Assembly (NCBI GenBank): GCA_001584585.1 | Contig: LSYV01000020.1 | Span: 1 to 59,923 of the forward strand | Length of the DNA stretch: 59,923 nucleotides | Source: Gonium pectorale | Taxonomy: Eukaryota > Chlorophyta > Chlorophyceae > Chlamydomonadales > Volvocaceae | Direction of reading: 5' to 3' | In this document: positions 45,570-55,700 of the stretch, piece by piece | Layout of the letters: every line of letters starts with the position of its first letter | How positions within the stretch are numbered: the stretch's first letter is position 1 | Position numbers and translations under genes: made by a program | Notes under the pieces: model-generated | Told to the model about the DNA's origin: nothing | The model's database searches: none | Seen by the model: only the letters and a program-made list of their open reading frames with translations

Positions 45570-45693
45570 TCGTCAGCCGGAGTGCGGTCCGGAGGGCTTC
45601 TGAAATGAAGTCGTCGAGGTACTGTCACAAGCTCGTGTCGGACGATATCTATCTGTAGGAGCACCGAAAACTACATCCTGTCTATCCTATGTG

Positions 45694-45698
45694 TGTAA
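45694..45698 (+). terminator. Poly(A) signal TGTAA for the coiled-coil gene
   Basis: TGTAA lies 271 bp after the coiled-coil stop codon. Because it lies past the minus-strand signal at 45565-45569, mature 3' ends of the two convergent genes would overlap. Confidence 0.5.
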
Positions 45699-45752
45699 GC
45701 CGGAAACACCCGCTCGAACGCCAGCGGGCAGAGAAGGCGCTCCGCTCCGCCT

Positions 45753-46442
45753 TCACCGCTGCGCCTCGTTGAACATGACGAGATAAGTGCCGTAGAGCGA
45801 GCCAGCGGTGAGCATTACCGTCTGAGCCTTCACGGTAAGCTGCCGGAAGAAGTAGTTGTACCTGCGCGAGGATTACCCAGGACCCATTAGCCGCTGCCTT
45901 GCCGGCACGGAGCAGCAGCCAATTTCAGTGTGCCTTGCGAGTGCTCAATCCCACCGCGCAGCACAAGCGCGCTCCCAGCGGCCCGCAATGCCCATCACGC
46001 CGGAACTCACTTGGGGTTGGTCAGGTCGCTGGCCTTGTAGCCACTCTCCGCAGCCGCCTTCTGCAGGGCATATCAGGGCTGGCACGGTCAATGGGAAGGA
46101 CGCTGGCGCGCAAGACTCAATACAGGCTGTCGGGAGTCGGGGCTCACCAGGACGCGCGAGGGGAACATCTTCGGCAGGGTCGGAAAAACCCGTCAGCAGT
46201 GTGATGTGCACCTCCTAAGGCTTCCTTGATGCAATGGTCGTGCGCCCCGTAGTGGCACTTGTCCCCCGTACGCCGTGCCGCATTGTCGCGTCCATCATTT
46301 GTGTTGGCTTCCATTGCATACACCATAACCACATACCGTAACCATAGAAGGCTGCGGCTCCACGCACATATCCCCGTGTCTCGTCTGTCACTTGCGTGGG
46401 TCCCAGCTTCTCCAACAGCTTTCCTTTTTCATAAGTGGTCAT
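45753..46442 (-). CDS. Unrecognised 84-residue single-pass protein
   Basis: Exons: 46442-46368 (75 nt), 46168-46148 (21 nt), 46060-46011 (50 nt), 45861-45753 (109 nt); phases 0, 0 and 2 agree and give exactly 85 codons. The product starts MTTYEKGKLLEKLGPTQVTD, continues through MFPSRVL (the 21-nt microexon) and KAAAESGYKASDLTNPKYNY, and ends with a hydrophobic segment VMLTAGSLYGTYLVMF and NEAQR. A short soluble N terminus plus one C-terminal helix resembles small accessory subunits of mitochondrial membrane complexes, but I do not recognise the family. The exon 1 donor could instead lie further on, since the frame continues as VRGAAAFYGYG. The microexon acceptor is AAG, which is weaker than CAG. 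Transcript data would settle both points. Confidence 0.6.
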
Positions 46443-46726
46443 AGTGGAAACGCTCTGCGCTGAGTGGTTACCACGCAACTGTTGGCCACGTCCGCGCATC
46501 CGACGGGGCCGGGAAGCGGGGGCGGGCTGAGACGGGGGCGGGCTGCGGCCCCCCAATGTCGACCCCGGCGAGCCCTCGAAACCGAGTGCAGCACAGAGAC
46601 ATAACCCGGGGTGAGACTCTGGGCCCGGGTCAGCTCAGCTTAGAGCGGGTTGCAGTAGGGCCCTGAAACACGACTCGGCGCGTGCGGCGCATCGCAGGGC
46701 CCTTGTCCTTCCTCTCCTCCCACGCC
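46443..46726. promoter_or_regulatory. Compact bidirectional promoter region
   Basis: Only 284 bp lie between the start codons of the 84-residue gene (-) and the MgtE-type transporter (+), so the two promoters must overlap or be shared. An in-frame ATG at 46682 could extend the transporter N terminus. No clear core motif is visible. Confidence 0.55.
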
Positions 46727-49700
46727 ATGTGGCCCCTGGGCTCCAAGCCGAAGAAGCAGCGGCACCTGCTGGGGGTGGTGTCCTCTCAGCCGGGGGACAA
46801 GCCGGGGCACACGCCTGGCCAGTCCCCGGGGCGACGAGGTGAGCGCTCGCGGGCCCCATCTGCGGGCGGCAATCCCCTGAGCCTTTGACTGGGATGCCAG
46901 ATGCTTGGCGCAGCCGGGTGGCGCTGTGGGCCATGTCGGGGCCGCTGTGCCGCACGTTTAGGGCACTATAGCGTGCGGTGGTCACTACCAAGGTGGACAG
47001 GCCTTCCGTACGGGAAACGGGGCACCGCTTCCCTTCACACCCTCGCTCTCTCCCGGGCCGCTCACCCGTTGCTCGCCCACCGCCCAGCGCCCGCAGACGA
47101 CAGTGTGGTCATCACCGCCTCGGCCGTGGCGCCCGCGGTGTCGGCGGTGTCGCCCGGACTCACCGGGATGGGCTCGGGGGGCTCACCGTCGCCGCTGCAC
47201 CTTACCCACCTGCACTCCCATTCCCACTCGCACGGCGGCGGCGGTGCGGGGCCCTCCGGGTCAGAAGCGGCCGTGTCGGTGCCGGGGAGCGCGCCAGTGG
47301 GCCTGCCGTACCAGCGCATTCACGTACCGGGCACTGTCGGGTCAATGGTGGGTGCGAGCCTCCGTTGCGCGTGGGCAGGCTGTCAGACGGGCAGGCTGGA
47401 GCTGCTGGCATGCGGCCGCGGGTCATGCGCCTGCGGGGCACGGGTCGTGTGGTCCAGGCGCACCACATGCCTGCGGGCTGGGCTTGCCTCTGCCGCACGT
47501 TTCCCCCACCCCCTCCCTCTCCCCTCCCCCACTCCCCATGCATGCCCGCATGCAGCGCATGCCGACTGGGGCGCAGCCGAGGCAGCCGCCGCAGTGTGCG
47601 CACCTCCTGCACCTCCACGTCCAGGCAGCCAGTGGCCCGATACCGTGCGTTAGCCCGCTGTTCACTTCATTTGCCCCCCTAACCCTCTCCCTCCCCACAT
47701 ATGTACCAGTCCGGCGGCGAGCTGGGCTCGATGGGGTCGCTGGATGAGGGCCTTGCCCGCTCCGCGCAGCTGTCGTTGGCCCGGCGCGGCACGCTGTGCG
47801 ACGGTGGCCTGCCCGACCCCGACATGTGCGACCTGGCGGAGGACAGCGGGCCGCCCGCCCGGGTGCCGCTGGTGGACGAGGCACTCAGCAGGCGGGTGCA
47901 GGCCGAGGGCAGGGGACGACGCCGGGGCTGGGCTGGTGGACGGGGGTTAATGAAGCGGGTCACGTCGCGGACACTGAATCGCATTCTCAATAGAAGAACT
48001 TGTGGCGGTTTTGGCGTTGTTGTAGACGACCTGCGGAACTTCGCCGTTAGCAACGAGTGAACAGCGCTGCAGCGTACCTTCGCAGGTTGTAGGCGTTGAT
48101 TACGTGAAGAGGAGGCGGAGGAAAGCCCGCGCCCACCCAAGCTAACACAGACGACGGTGGACGGGGGTGGGGGTGGGGGTCTGGGGCTGAACCCTAGCCC
48201 CCACCCCATGCGGCCGGGTCGCTGCTGGGAGGCCCCGCCTTGCGCCTCATGAGGCGCGCTTGGCTGCGGCCTGGGCAACGATCGCTTTTGAAGGCCCATG
48301 CGCTGCGCAACCGGGCGGGCCAACCGAACCGTCATCCCTGCCCGGCCGTGGACGTCAAGCGCAGCTGCCTTGTAACGTCGGCTCCCTCGTCCTGTCACCC
48401 CCTGCCCCTTCCCCCCCTCAGAGGCCGCTGGCTGCTGGGCCTGCTCATCGTGCAGTCCACCTCTTCCTTTGTGCTGGACGCGTACCAGGTGGGCGGGGAC
48501 GGGGGGATGCCACCGGTTAGTGGCGGCACCGGACGAGGGGACGGGGCTGTCATCGGCCTAGTTGCGGACCAGGTCGGCGCTGTCCTCCTGAGCCCCCGGC
48601 CTCAAACACTGATTGCTAGACCTCTCTGTGCATTGCCGACCTTCACTTCCCGTTCTGCCTCCCGCCTCCACATACCCGCCCCTTCCCTCTCCTCCAGGAG
48701 CTGCTCCGCGACCACCTGGTGGTGACCCTGTTCCTGACCATGCTGGTGGGCGCGGGCGGCAACGCTGGCAACCAGTCGGCGATCAAGGTCATCCGCGGCC
48801 TGGTGCGTTCCGGGCGGGCGGGCGGGCGGGCAGGGGAGAAGGCCTGGCCGCTACGCGGAAGGTTGGAAGCGTCATGTGCCTTTGGGCGGAATGCCATTGG
48901 GACCTGGTGCACGCAGACGCAGACGCGGAGTGATTGGGGCGGGCCCTTTCCCCTGAACGAGTATGCACGCAGGCACGGGCGCGGACGCGTGCTGCCGAAA
49001 TGACCAGCGCTCCCGTTGGTACGCCGTCATACCACCCGGGGAAAAGATGGGCGCAACAGTGCATTTTAGGGAAGCACAACAAGAGCACTCCTCTGGTGGC
49101 CCCTTTCTTGTGGGTAAGGTGGCACTGGGGCTGCCTGCAGCCCGCCCTTGCTCCCAGCCCCAACCCTCGGGCTGCTTCTACCCCATCTCCAGTGCTTTTA
49201 ATATGAGAAACATATTCCTTACGAGGTATAAATCGGATTCTGGTAGGCCGTGGGGAGGAATGGTCGGTCCCGGACGGGCTCCCTGGGAGCTGGCTCCCCG
49301 CATCTGTTGCTCGCCCGTGTGGTATTCCTACGACCGTGCGCCAGGTAGTGTGGGAGCCCATGCCGACGAGTTTTGCGCTGCCAAAAAGTACACAGAACGT
49401 GCTGTATCTGGACTCCAAAATGTTTTCTGGGGTCTCCTGCCCCAGGGCCCTCGGCTGGGGGCAGCCTCCCAGGCATCCCATGGAATCGATGCCAGTCTTG
49501 CGGCTGCGGTTTGTTCCCCGGGGTGGAACGGATTTAGCTGGTGCCCTAATAAAACCAAAGACGCTGCCCGTCTACCGTCTGCGCCTCCAGGCCACCGGCG
49601 CCATCCGGCCCAGCTGGCCCAGCGCGCGCGCCACGATGCGTGAACAGGCGCTGGTGGGCCTGCTGCTGGGCACTGGGCTGTCCGCGGGCGGCTTTGTGCG

Positions 49701-50362
49701 CGTTTACGCCACGCACGGCGACCTGACGAACGCGGCGGCCATCAGCGTGTCGCTGTTCCTCATCGTCATGACGTCGGTGGTGCTGGGCACGGGGCTGCCC
49801 TTCGCGCTGGCGAGGGCGGGGGTGGACCCGGCCAACGCGGGGACCAGCATACAGGTGGGGGCTGGCGCGGTTGGGGTGAACAAAGAAGGAAAACGGGTCG
49901 CGTCGCGGGCACTGAATGGCACGTACATACGGAATAGAAGAACTTGTGGCTGGGGGAGCTACTGTCCGGCCCCGGCACCGTAGGTGCACCCTGGAGCTGG
50001 CACTGGGCCGGGAGGTGTTTGGTGCACTGCTCTCGATGCACGTTGTTGAGCTAATGTCGCGTGGGTCTGGAGGGATACTTTGCGGCGTGCCGACGATCGA
50101 CGGTCCACACCATGGCCTCGTGTGCGCGCGCGCCTTCCAATCGGCGTCGGTGTTCCCGGCAAGCGAACGGGTGCCCTGTGCTGAGCGAGTACCCGCGCTC
50201 GAGCTGCACACTCACACAATCCCGCCCGCGGCCTCCCCGCCCTCCGGCCTCCCCTCCCCACAGGTGCTGATGGACATCCTGGGCGTGGCCATCACGTGCG
50301 TCACGTGCAACTTGGTGCTGGTGCAGCTGGCGGCGGGGGTGGGGGCGGGCGCGGCACTCTGA
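46727..50362 (+). CDS. MgtE/SLC41-type Mg2+ transporter, single repeat
   Basis: Predicted divalent-cation transporter of about 373 residues. Exons: 46727-46838, 47097-47347, 47710-47935, 48424-48488, 48698-48802, 49591-49854, 50264-50362. An alternative exon 3/4 junction (47891, a GC donor, to 48422) also keeps frame and gives 359 residues. The C-terminal half holds five membrane segments: WLLGLLIVQSTSSFVL, LVVTLFLTMLVGAGG, ALVGLLLGTGLSAGGFV, ISVSLFLIVMTSVVLGTGL and VLMDILGVAITCVTCNLVL. Family hallmarks are GAGGNAGNQSAIKVIRGLATG (split by an intron) and DPANAGTSIQVLMDILGV, whose Asp matches the Mg2+-binding Asp of bacterial MgtE. Instead of the MgtE N and CBS domains it has a low-complexity N terminus with a His-rich run (HLTHLHSHSHSH) that could bind metal. 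Only one MgtE unit is present, so it probably dimerises. The membrane it serves is unknown. Confidence 0.85.
47936..48139 (+). repeat. Introner-like sequence, copy A (MgtE intron 3)
   Basis: Begins at the probable donor GTGGAC and aligns over about 200 bases with the first part of the STL1-like intron (17156 downward). Shared blocks: taatgaag, cgtcgcggacac, gaatcgcat, gtagacgacctgcg, cagcgctgcag, ggaggaaa. It shares with 49868-49950 the block aatagaagaacttgtgg. Sense orientation relative to the host gene. Confidence 0.75.
48163..48186 (+). other. G-quadruplex-forming run in intron
   Basis: Three runs of five G and one of four G are separated by t, t and tct. This satisfies the usual four-run G4 pattern on the sense strand of MgtE intron 3, about 240 bp before the acceptor. 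Confidence 0.6.
49855..49950 (+). repeat. Introner-like sequence, copy B (MgtE intron 6)
   Basis: Starts at the donor GTGGGG; from 49868 it matches copies A and C through aagaaggaaaacgggtcgcg, tcgcgggcactgaat and aatagaagaacttgtgg. Homology ends near 49950, so this copy is truncated or diverged relative to the other two. Confidence 0.7.
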
Positions 50363-50970
50363 CCGCCCCGGCCAAGCTGCTGCACCAGCAGCCAAGACTC
50401 GAATAGCTTTGAGTCGGGGCCGGGGCCGGGTGGAGCCCCGGGTAGGGCCGCTGGGAGCGAGCCGAGCTCGGACCACCCCCATGCGGCCGGGCATCTACCG
50501 AATGGTGTCGGTGGGGGGGCGTGCGGGCGTGCAGCAGCAACCCTGCGCGAGCGTCTACGTCACAATGCGCGGCACCAAGTTCTGTGAGCTCAGGTCTACG
50601 ATATAAAGAACGCCACACAACGGCCATTCGTCCGAGCCTGAAGGCGCTTGATGTTGAAGCGCTGGCCTGGATGGGCGGAGGGCGTGCTGCTGACGACCCG
50701 TCTGCTACATAGTACGGTATCGCCATGATGCGCCCGAAATGTGGGGCTGGTGGCGCTCTGTATGCTTCCCTGTTTGCGGTTTGCGGCGCGGTTCGCTTTG
50801 TGTGCGGTGCGTATGCCTGTCCGGTGCGCGTGAGGCGGTAGCAGGTAGGCCAGACTCCACCCCAGCAGACCGTCGTGCACTGTAATCACCTTGAGGTGAG
50901 ACACTTTGTATTTTGGCCCCACGTCCCCCGTTGCCTTCGCCACATAACCTTCCCCACACAGGCATGACAC

Positions 50971-50975
50971 TGTAA
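50971..50975 (+). terminator. Candidate poly(A) signal TGTAA for MgtE gene
   Basis: This TGTAA lies 609 bp after the stop codon, a distance within the usual long 3' UTR range of volvocine genes. An intervening variant signal cannot be excluded. Confidence 0.35.
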
Positions 50976-52713
50976 CTTGTGCTCTCGCTATGCAGCCGAT
51001 GCTCGTCGGCAGAGGTTGGTGTAGGAAGCCACGCAGCACTCCTCTGTCCGGCCCTCCCACCGCACGAGCGCTGCCACTGGCAGGCATGGCACACGCAGGC
51101 ACACGCACGCGCGTGCGCAGGGGCCCCCTACCGACAGCACGGCACGGCATGCATCCCGAGTGAACACCACGGATCCACGGCATACAAACGACAACGCGCG
51201 CACTGCTGATTCCGCTGTCTAGTGCGGACTCTCTACATGTGGGACGCGCCGGAACTCGGCAGGCTCTGATAAAAACTGGATTCATGGTAGCTTGGGCACA
51301 TACATGGTCGAAGGGACTATGCCCGGAGTACGTCTACGTGTCCCCTCGTACGCCAAGTAGTGTTGCACGCCAGTCTGCCCACAGCTGTGTATGGATAAGC
51401 GACATACGCACGCATTAGTTTTCGGTGTACATGCAGAAGCCATTTGCATGTTGCATTTCCGTGCGTACGGCATGTTTTGGGTGGACAGCACCTTGCAGTT
51501 GCGGGGGGAACGGTGATGTTGCAATTGCGTCGCAGCCGGCGCTGACCCACGATGTTGAACGTTCTTCGTTATCCTAACCCCAACATCGCAAGCGCCCAAC
51601 TCCTGCGCCCCAATCAGCCTGGCTATCCTGTAATCATCCGTCGGGGCAATTCGTTCGGTCGGACGAAAACACTTTGACCAAATAACAAGGATTAACGTCC
51701 GGGGACGCACTCGCTCCGGGTGGGCATTTTTGTGCGCTCCATAAACGGAGACGCTTTCAAGGTCAGGGGTTTTCTTTCAAGCACCCCACAGGGAAAAAAC
51801 TTCCTTCCGGGCTCCCTTGCGTTGAAAATAGCCAGCCAAGAAAACAGAGTTAGTTCAGCTGGCAATAGGCATGGGTTACGGGGGTGGAGGGGGGGCGCTC
51901 TTAGCGTTTCAGCCCTCACCAGCACAACAGCTGCGGGGTATCATGCCCATTGACGGCGCGGCAACGTGGTGGAAAGAATACCACCTGAACCGTCAATTCA
52001 TGGGGATTTACCGGCTAAACCAGCTCGCCGAAGCTGCTCAGTAGCCGGTACCCGAGTGTCCCAGAATTCCCAGGACATAAGGACCTGTACGGCGGGCCAC
52101 GGCGGGCCCACAGCCCTGGTCACGAGGTGCGCTGTTTACGAGGACAAGGGTGAATGTTTACGCCGGCTCGCGACACTGGACGACGGGAGTCGAACGTCGG
52201 TGCGGCAGAGCCCTGGACCAGGGCCTCCTCCCTGCCGCCCGTCGTCGCCTTGTTAGACCTGACTGGCTCAAGTTAGTTGGTATTTTGGAGTCGACTTGAG
52301 CTAAGCGGCACGTAGCGAACCGGTTGTACGTTTCCGGCGTAGCCCTAGCTTGCAGTTCGCTGTGCATTCTTCCCACAATGTATTTCCAAGCCCATTATAG
52401 TCGTTGTTGGTCCCGCTTGCGGTTGGACGACGCTGTACTTGATGTACATGGCCGCAACCGGAGATTTTTCCACATCATCGAAAAGTTTCCATCTAACACA
52501 GTGTACCGTGCACCATGTTAGTGCACAAATGAAACTGAGAAAACTCTCCTCTGTCGTCCGTCTGAGGCAGAACCTCCGTTCTCAACACTTGAATGAATGT
52601 GAGAAATGTCATCTTGGCAGCTGCTGTTGCTAGTCGGCAGGAGGCGCTGGCTGGCGGAGGCTTCCCCGGCATCTCTCGGTTATGACAAAATTTATCAGCT
52701 GCGCCGTGCGCCT
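50976..52713. other. Intergenic region upstream of RLK2
   Basis: I see no spliced gene model or recognisable domain. Composition is less GC-rich in 51300-52500. The RLK2 frame is open upstream to ATGs at 52606 and 52714, so the 3' edge includes its 5' UTR and promoter. Confidence 0.5.
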
Positions 52714-55700
52714 ATGAGCCTGCAGCCTCGGGTCTTTGTCTCGATGCGGGCAGTATTGCTGGTACTCCTCCTGGTCTCCAAGTCCCGAGGACAGTTGGTC
52801 ACAGACGGCTATGCGTTTGTGAGCACCGGAAAGCAGCTTGCTGACGCCTTTGCGGACAGCACGGTCGCCCGTGCCATACTTACGAACGACATCATCGTGG
52901 GTGCCAACGACTGGGTGGGCGATGCACCCGTCCGGCTTACGAGGAATTTCACGGTTACCGGTCAAGGTGAAGGGAGGCGGCCTCTTTTGGATATGGCATA
53001 CGTAAGGAACAAGGTAGATGTGCACTCACTCGCCCTTGCCTTCATCCCCGTGCACAGACTCCCATGTATGCCCCCGCCGCCCGCCCCCCACCCTCAGGTG
53101 CAGCTCATGGACGGCGTCACGCTGATGCTCTCGGAGTTGGTAATCACGCGCTTCCGGCTGCGGAACGCGGGCCTCAGCCCGGGCATGGACCTGCTACTGT
53201 CTACCCCGGCGGGTCAGCGGGCGCTCGTGCGCTTCCAAGACGGGATGCTCATTACCCGTGAGCGGGAGTGGGGCAGGGTGGGTAGGCACGCAGTGGTGAA
53301 GCGACTCACGGGGGGCACATCGGCACAGGGTGGTGATGCGCTTGGCGGTGTCCTCTGACCTGAACCCTTCGCACCCGATGGCCCTCCTGCTCCCCAAACC
53401 TGGCCCCACCCACAGGATACTGCTTCCCGAGATCTCTGCGGGTGAGTGGCATGCCCCGCATCTTCCGTCAATGAAAGGGGGAGCTACTGTGCGGCGCACC
53501 ACTCGGGCGGCAATAGTGTCCCCCCTGACGAGCGTATGTAGGCGCCAGCAAACCCACTCGTGGAATGGCAGTCCCTTGCGCCCTGCCTGTGGTTGAACGG
53601 CCGTGCGGCACCTCGAGGGAGATCATGCCCAATCAGTTGCACTGGACCACCGCCCTTGCCACCCCTGCAAGCGCATCCTTGTTGCTGGGCCCGACGCACG
53701 GGGATACGTGCCGCCGCCTCCTGTAGGCCCAGAACAACGCCGGCTTAACCCGCGCTGTGGCTTTTAGTGGTGCCAACCGGGTGGTGCCCGAGGTGCCCCA
53801 GTCCGGCTGCAGCAACGACACGTTCGCGCCGCCCGCCGCCCGCTGCTGGGCCAATCTGGGCCTGTACGTGGATGTGGCGGTGGAGGGCGTCGACCTGGAC
53901 GACAACGACAGGCAGCTCCGCACCAACTATGTCGTGCAGCTGCTCAATGCCTCCTACGCCTGCGCCAACGTGCTCAGCCAGGAGTGCGTAGATCTGTACC
54001 AGCCGGCCGGGTGCATCAGCTACATGCTCAGGAGCGAGGTGCCTCCGGACGCACAGCAGGGGACGGGGCCGCCGATTCTTGCGCAGCCCCAGCGGCAGAA
54101 AGCTGCCTCGCTGGCAGCGCCGTTGGCGGGGGTGCTTGGCGGTGAGGTTGAGCAGGGCGGAGGGAGAGGCTCATCGAGCACTGTGCCGGATCGAACAGGG
54201 AGTAATGGTTACGCTGTGTAGCCGCGCCAGGCACGCGGGGGTTGCCGCCGGCCATCTCACGCCTTCGCCCTGCACCATTTGCCCCAACGACGCGCTGACC
54301 CAGCCAGCGCCCCCACCTCAGCCCCCCGCCCATGCATGGCTGCGCAGGTGCGTGTGCGCTTGGCGGTACAGCGGCGGGGCTGCTGCTATTGCTCCGGCGC
54401 AGGCGGCTTGCTGGGAGCGGCACCAAGTCAGCTCCTGGCGACAGCACCCGCCCAGCTCCAGGCCCCGCTCTCCACCCCGACGACGACGGATTCCACCGTA
54501 TATCGTAGGTCTGCGTGTGGCCACGTGCTGCTCAGCTGCTTCGCGGTATATGCTGCGGGCGGGCCTGCTGTCCGAGGGCCCTGGCATGTGGCATGGCAGG
54601 CACGGGCCTGGTGGCTGCGGGCTGTGTGGCAGCATGACAGTCAGCTGCCTCCCTCAGGCCACCTCGTCGCATGACAACTGACCCCGGCCCCCGTACTGTG
54701 CTGTAGGGTTGAGTGGGCAGCTGTCGAGGGCAGTGGGCACCCGGGTCCTGCTGCGGGCGCCGCTGCAGCCGGGCTCAACAGGGATGCGGTCGGGCTGCTC
54801 CTCAGCACGGCCCCAGCCACAGACCTCATGGGTGAGCGGGCTCCGAGGGGAACGGTCGCATGCGCGAAAGCCCGGGGCTCCCTGGGCTTTCCCGCGCATC
54901 AGGGGGTCTCTCACCGCTGACGGTTGACTTCTGATCCCGCAACTTTCATAGTTATCCTGAAATTCCAGGCCAGAGGTGGAGTCTCGACAGCCCTCTCCTG
55001 GGAGCTGGGCCCTGCGCAGGCGCAGGCGACCATGGGCTGTATGACATGGTGTCGCAGCTGACACCTCACCGCGGGGACGTGTGCTTGGGCCCCGACTGCG
55101 ACAACGAGGTGACCCTGCTGGGCAGCACGCTGGGCAAGGGTTCGTGCGGCCGCGTGGTGGAGGGGCTGTTCAAGGGCCAGCCGGTCGCAGTCAAGCTGAT
55201 TGAGCTGCACCAACACCGCAGCTGGTCGGCGCCGCCAGCTGCCAACGCTGCCGCTGACGGGACCAACCATGCGGGGGCCAGCGACGACACGGGCGAAAAC
55301 TCGGGGAGCCACCTGCATGGTCAGGAGGGGGCGGAGAAGGACGAGGAGGAGAACGAGCTGTTGCTGGCTTTGCAGGCCGAGGTGGAGGTGCTGGCCCGCT
55401 GCGACCACCCAAATGTTGTGCGGCTGCTGGCGGCCTGCCTGACGCCGCCGCGACCGTGCCTGGTCATGGAGCGCTGCGAGACCAGCCTGGAGCGCCTCCT
55501 GTACGGCGCACCCGAGGTCGGCCCGCTGCCCCTGTCCACCGTGCTTCACATCGGCACCGAGGTGGCCCGGGGCCTGGCTTTCCTGCACCCCACCATCCTG
55601 CACCGGGACCTCAAGCCAGCCAACGTCCTTATAAATGATGCATCCAACGAGCGGCCGCAGGTCAAACTCACGGTGGGTGGGAGGGACTGACGGAGGTGCG

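Noticed and set aside
48060..48421. Plus-strand open frame continuing MgtE exon 3 to 48060
   Set aside because: From 47936 it reads into the introner-like repeat, which also occurs in intron 6 and in the STL1-like gene, so this part is intronic rather than coding.
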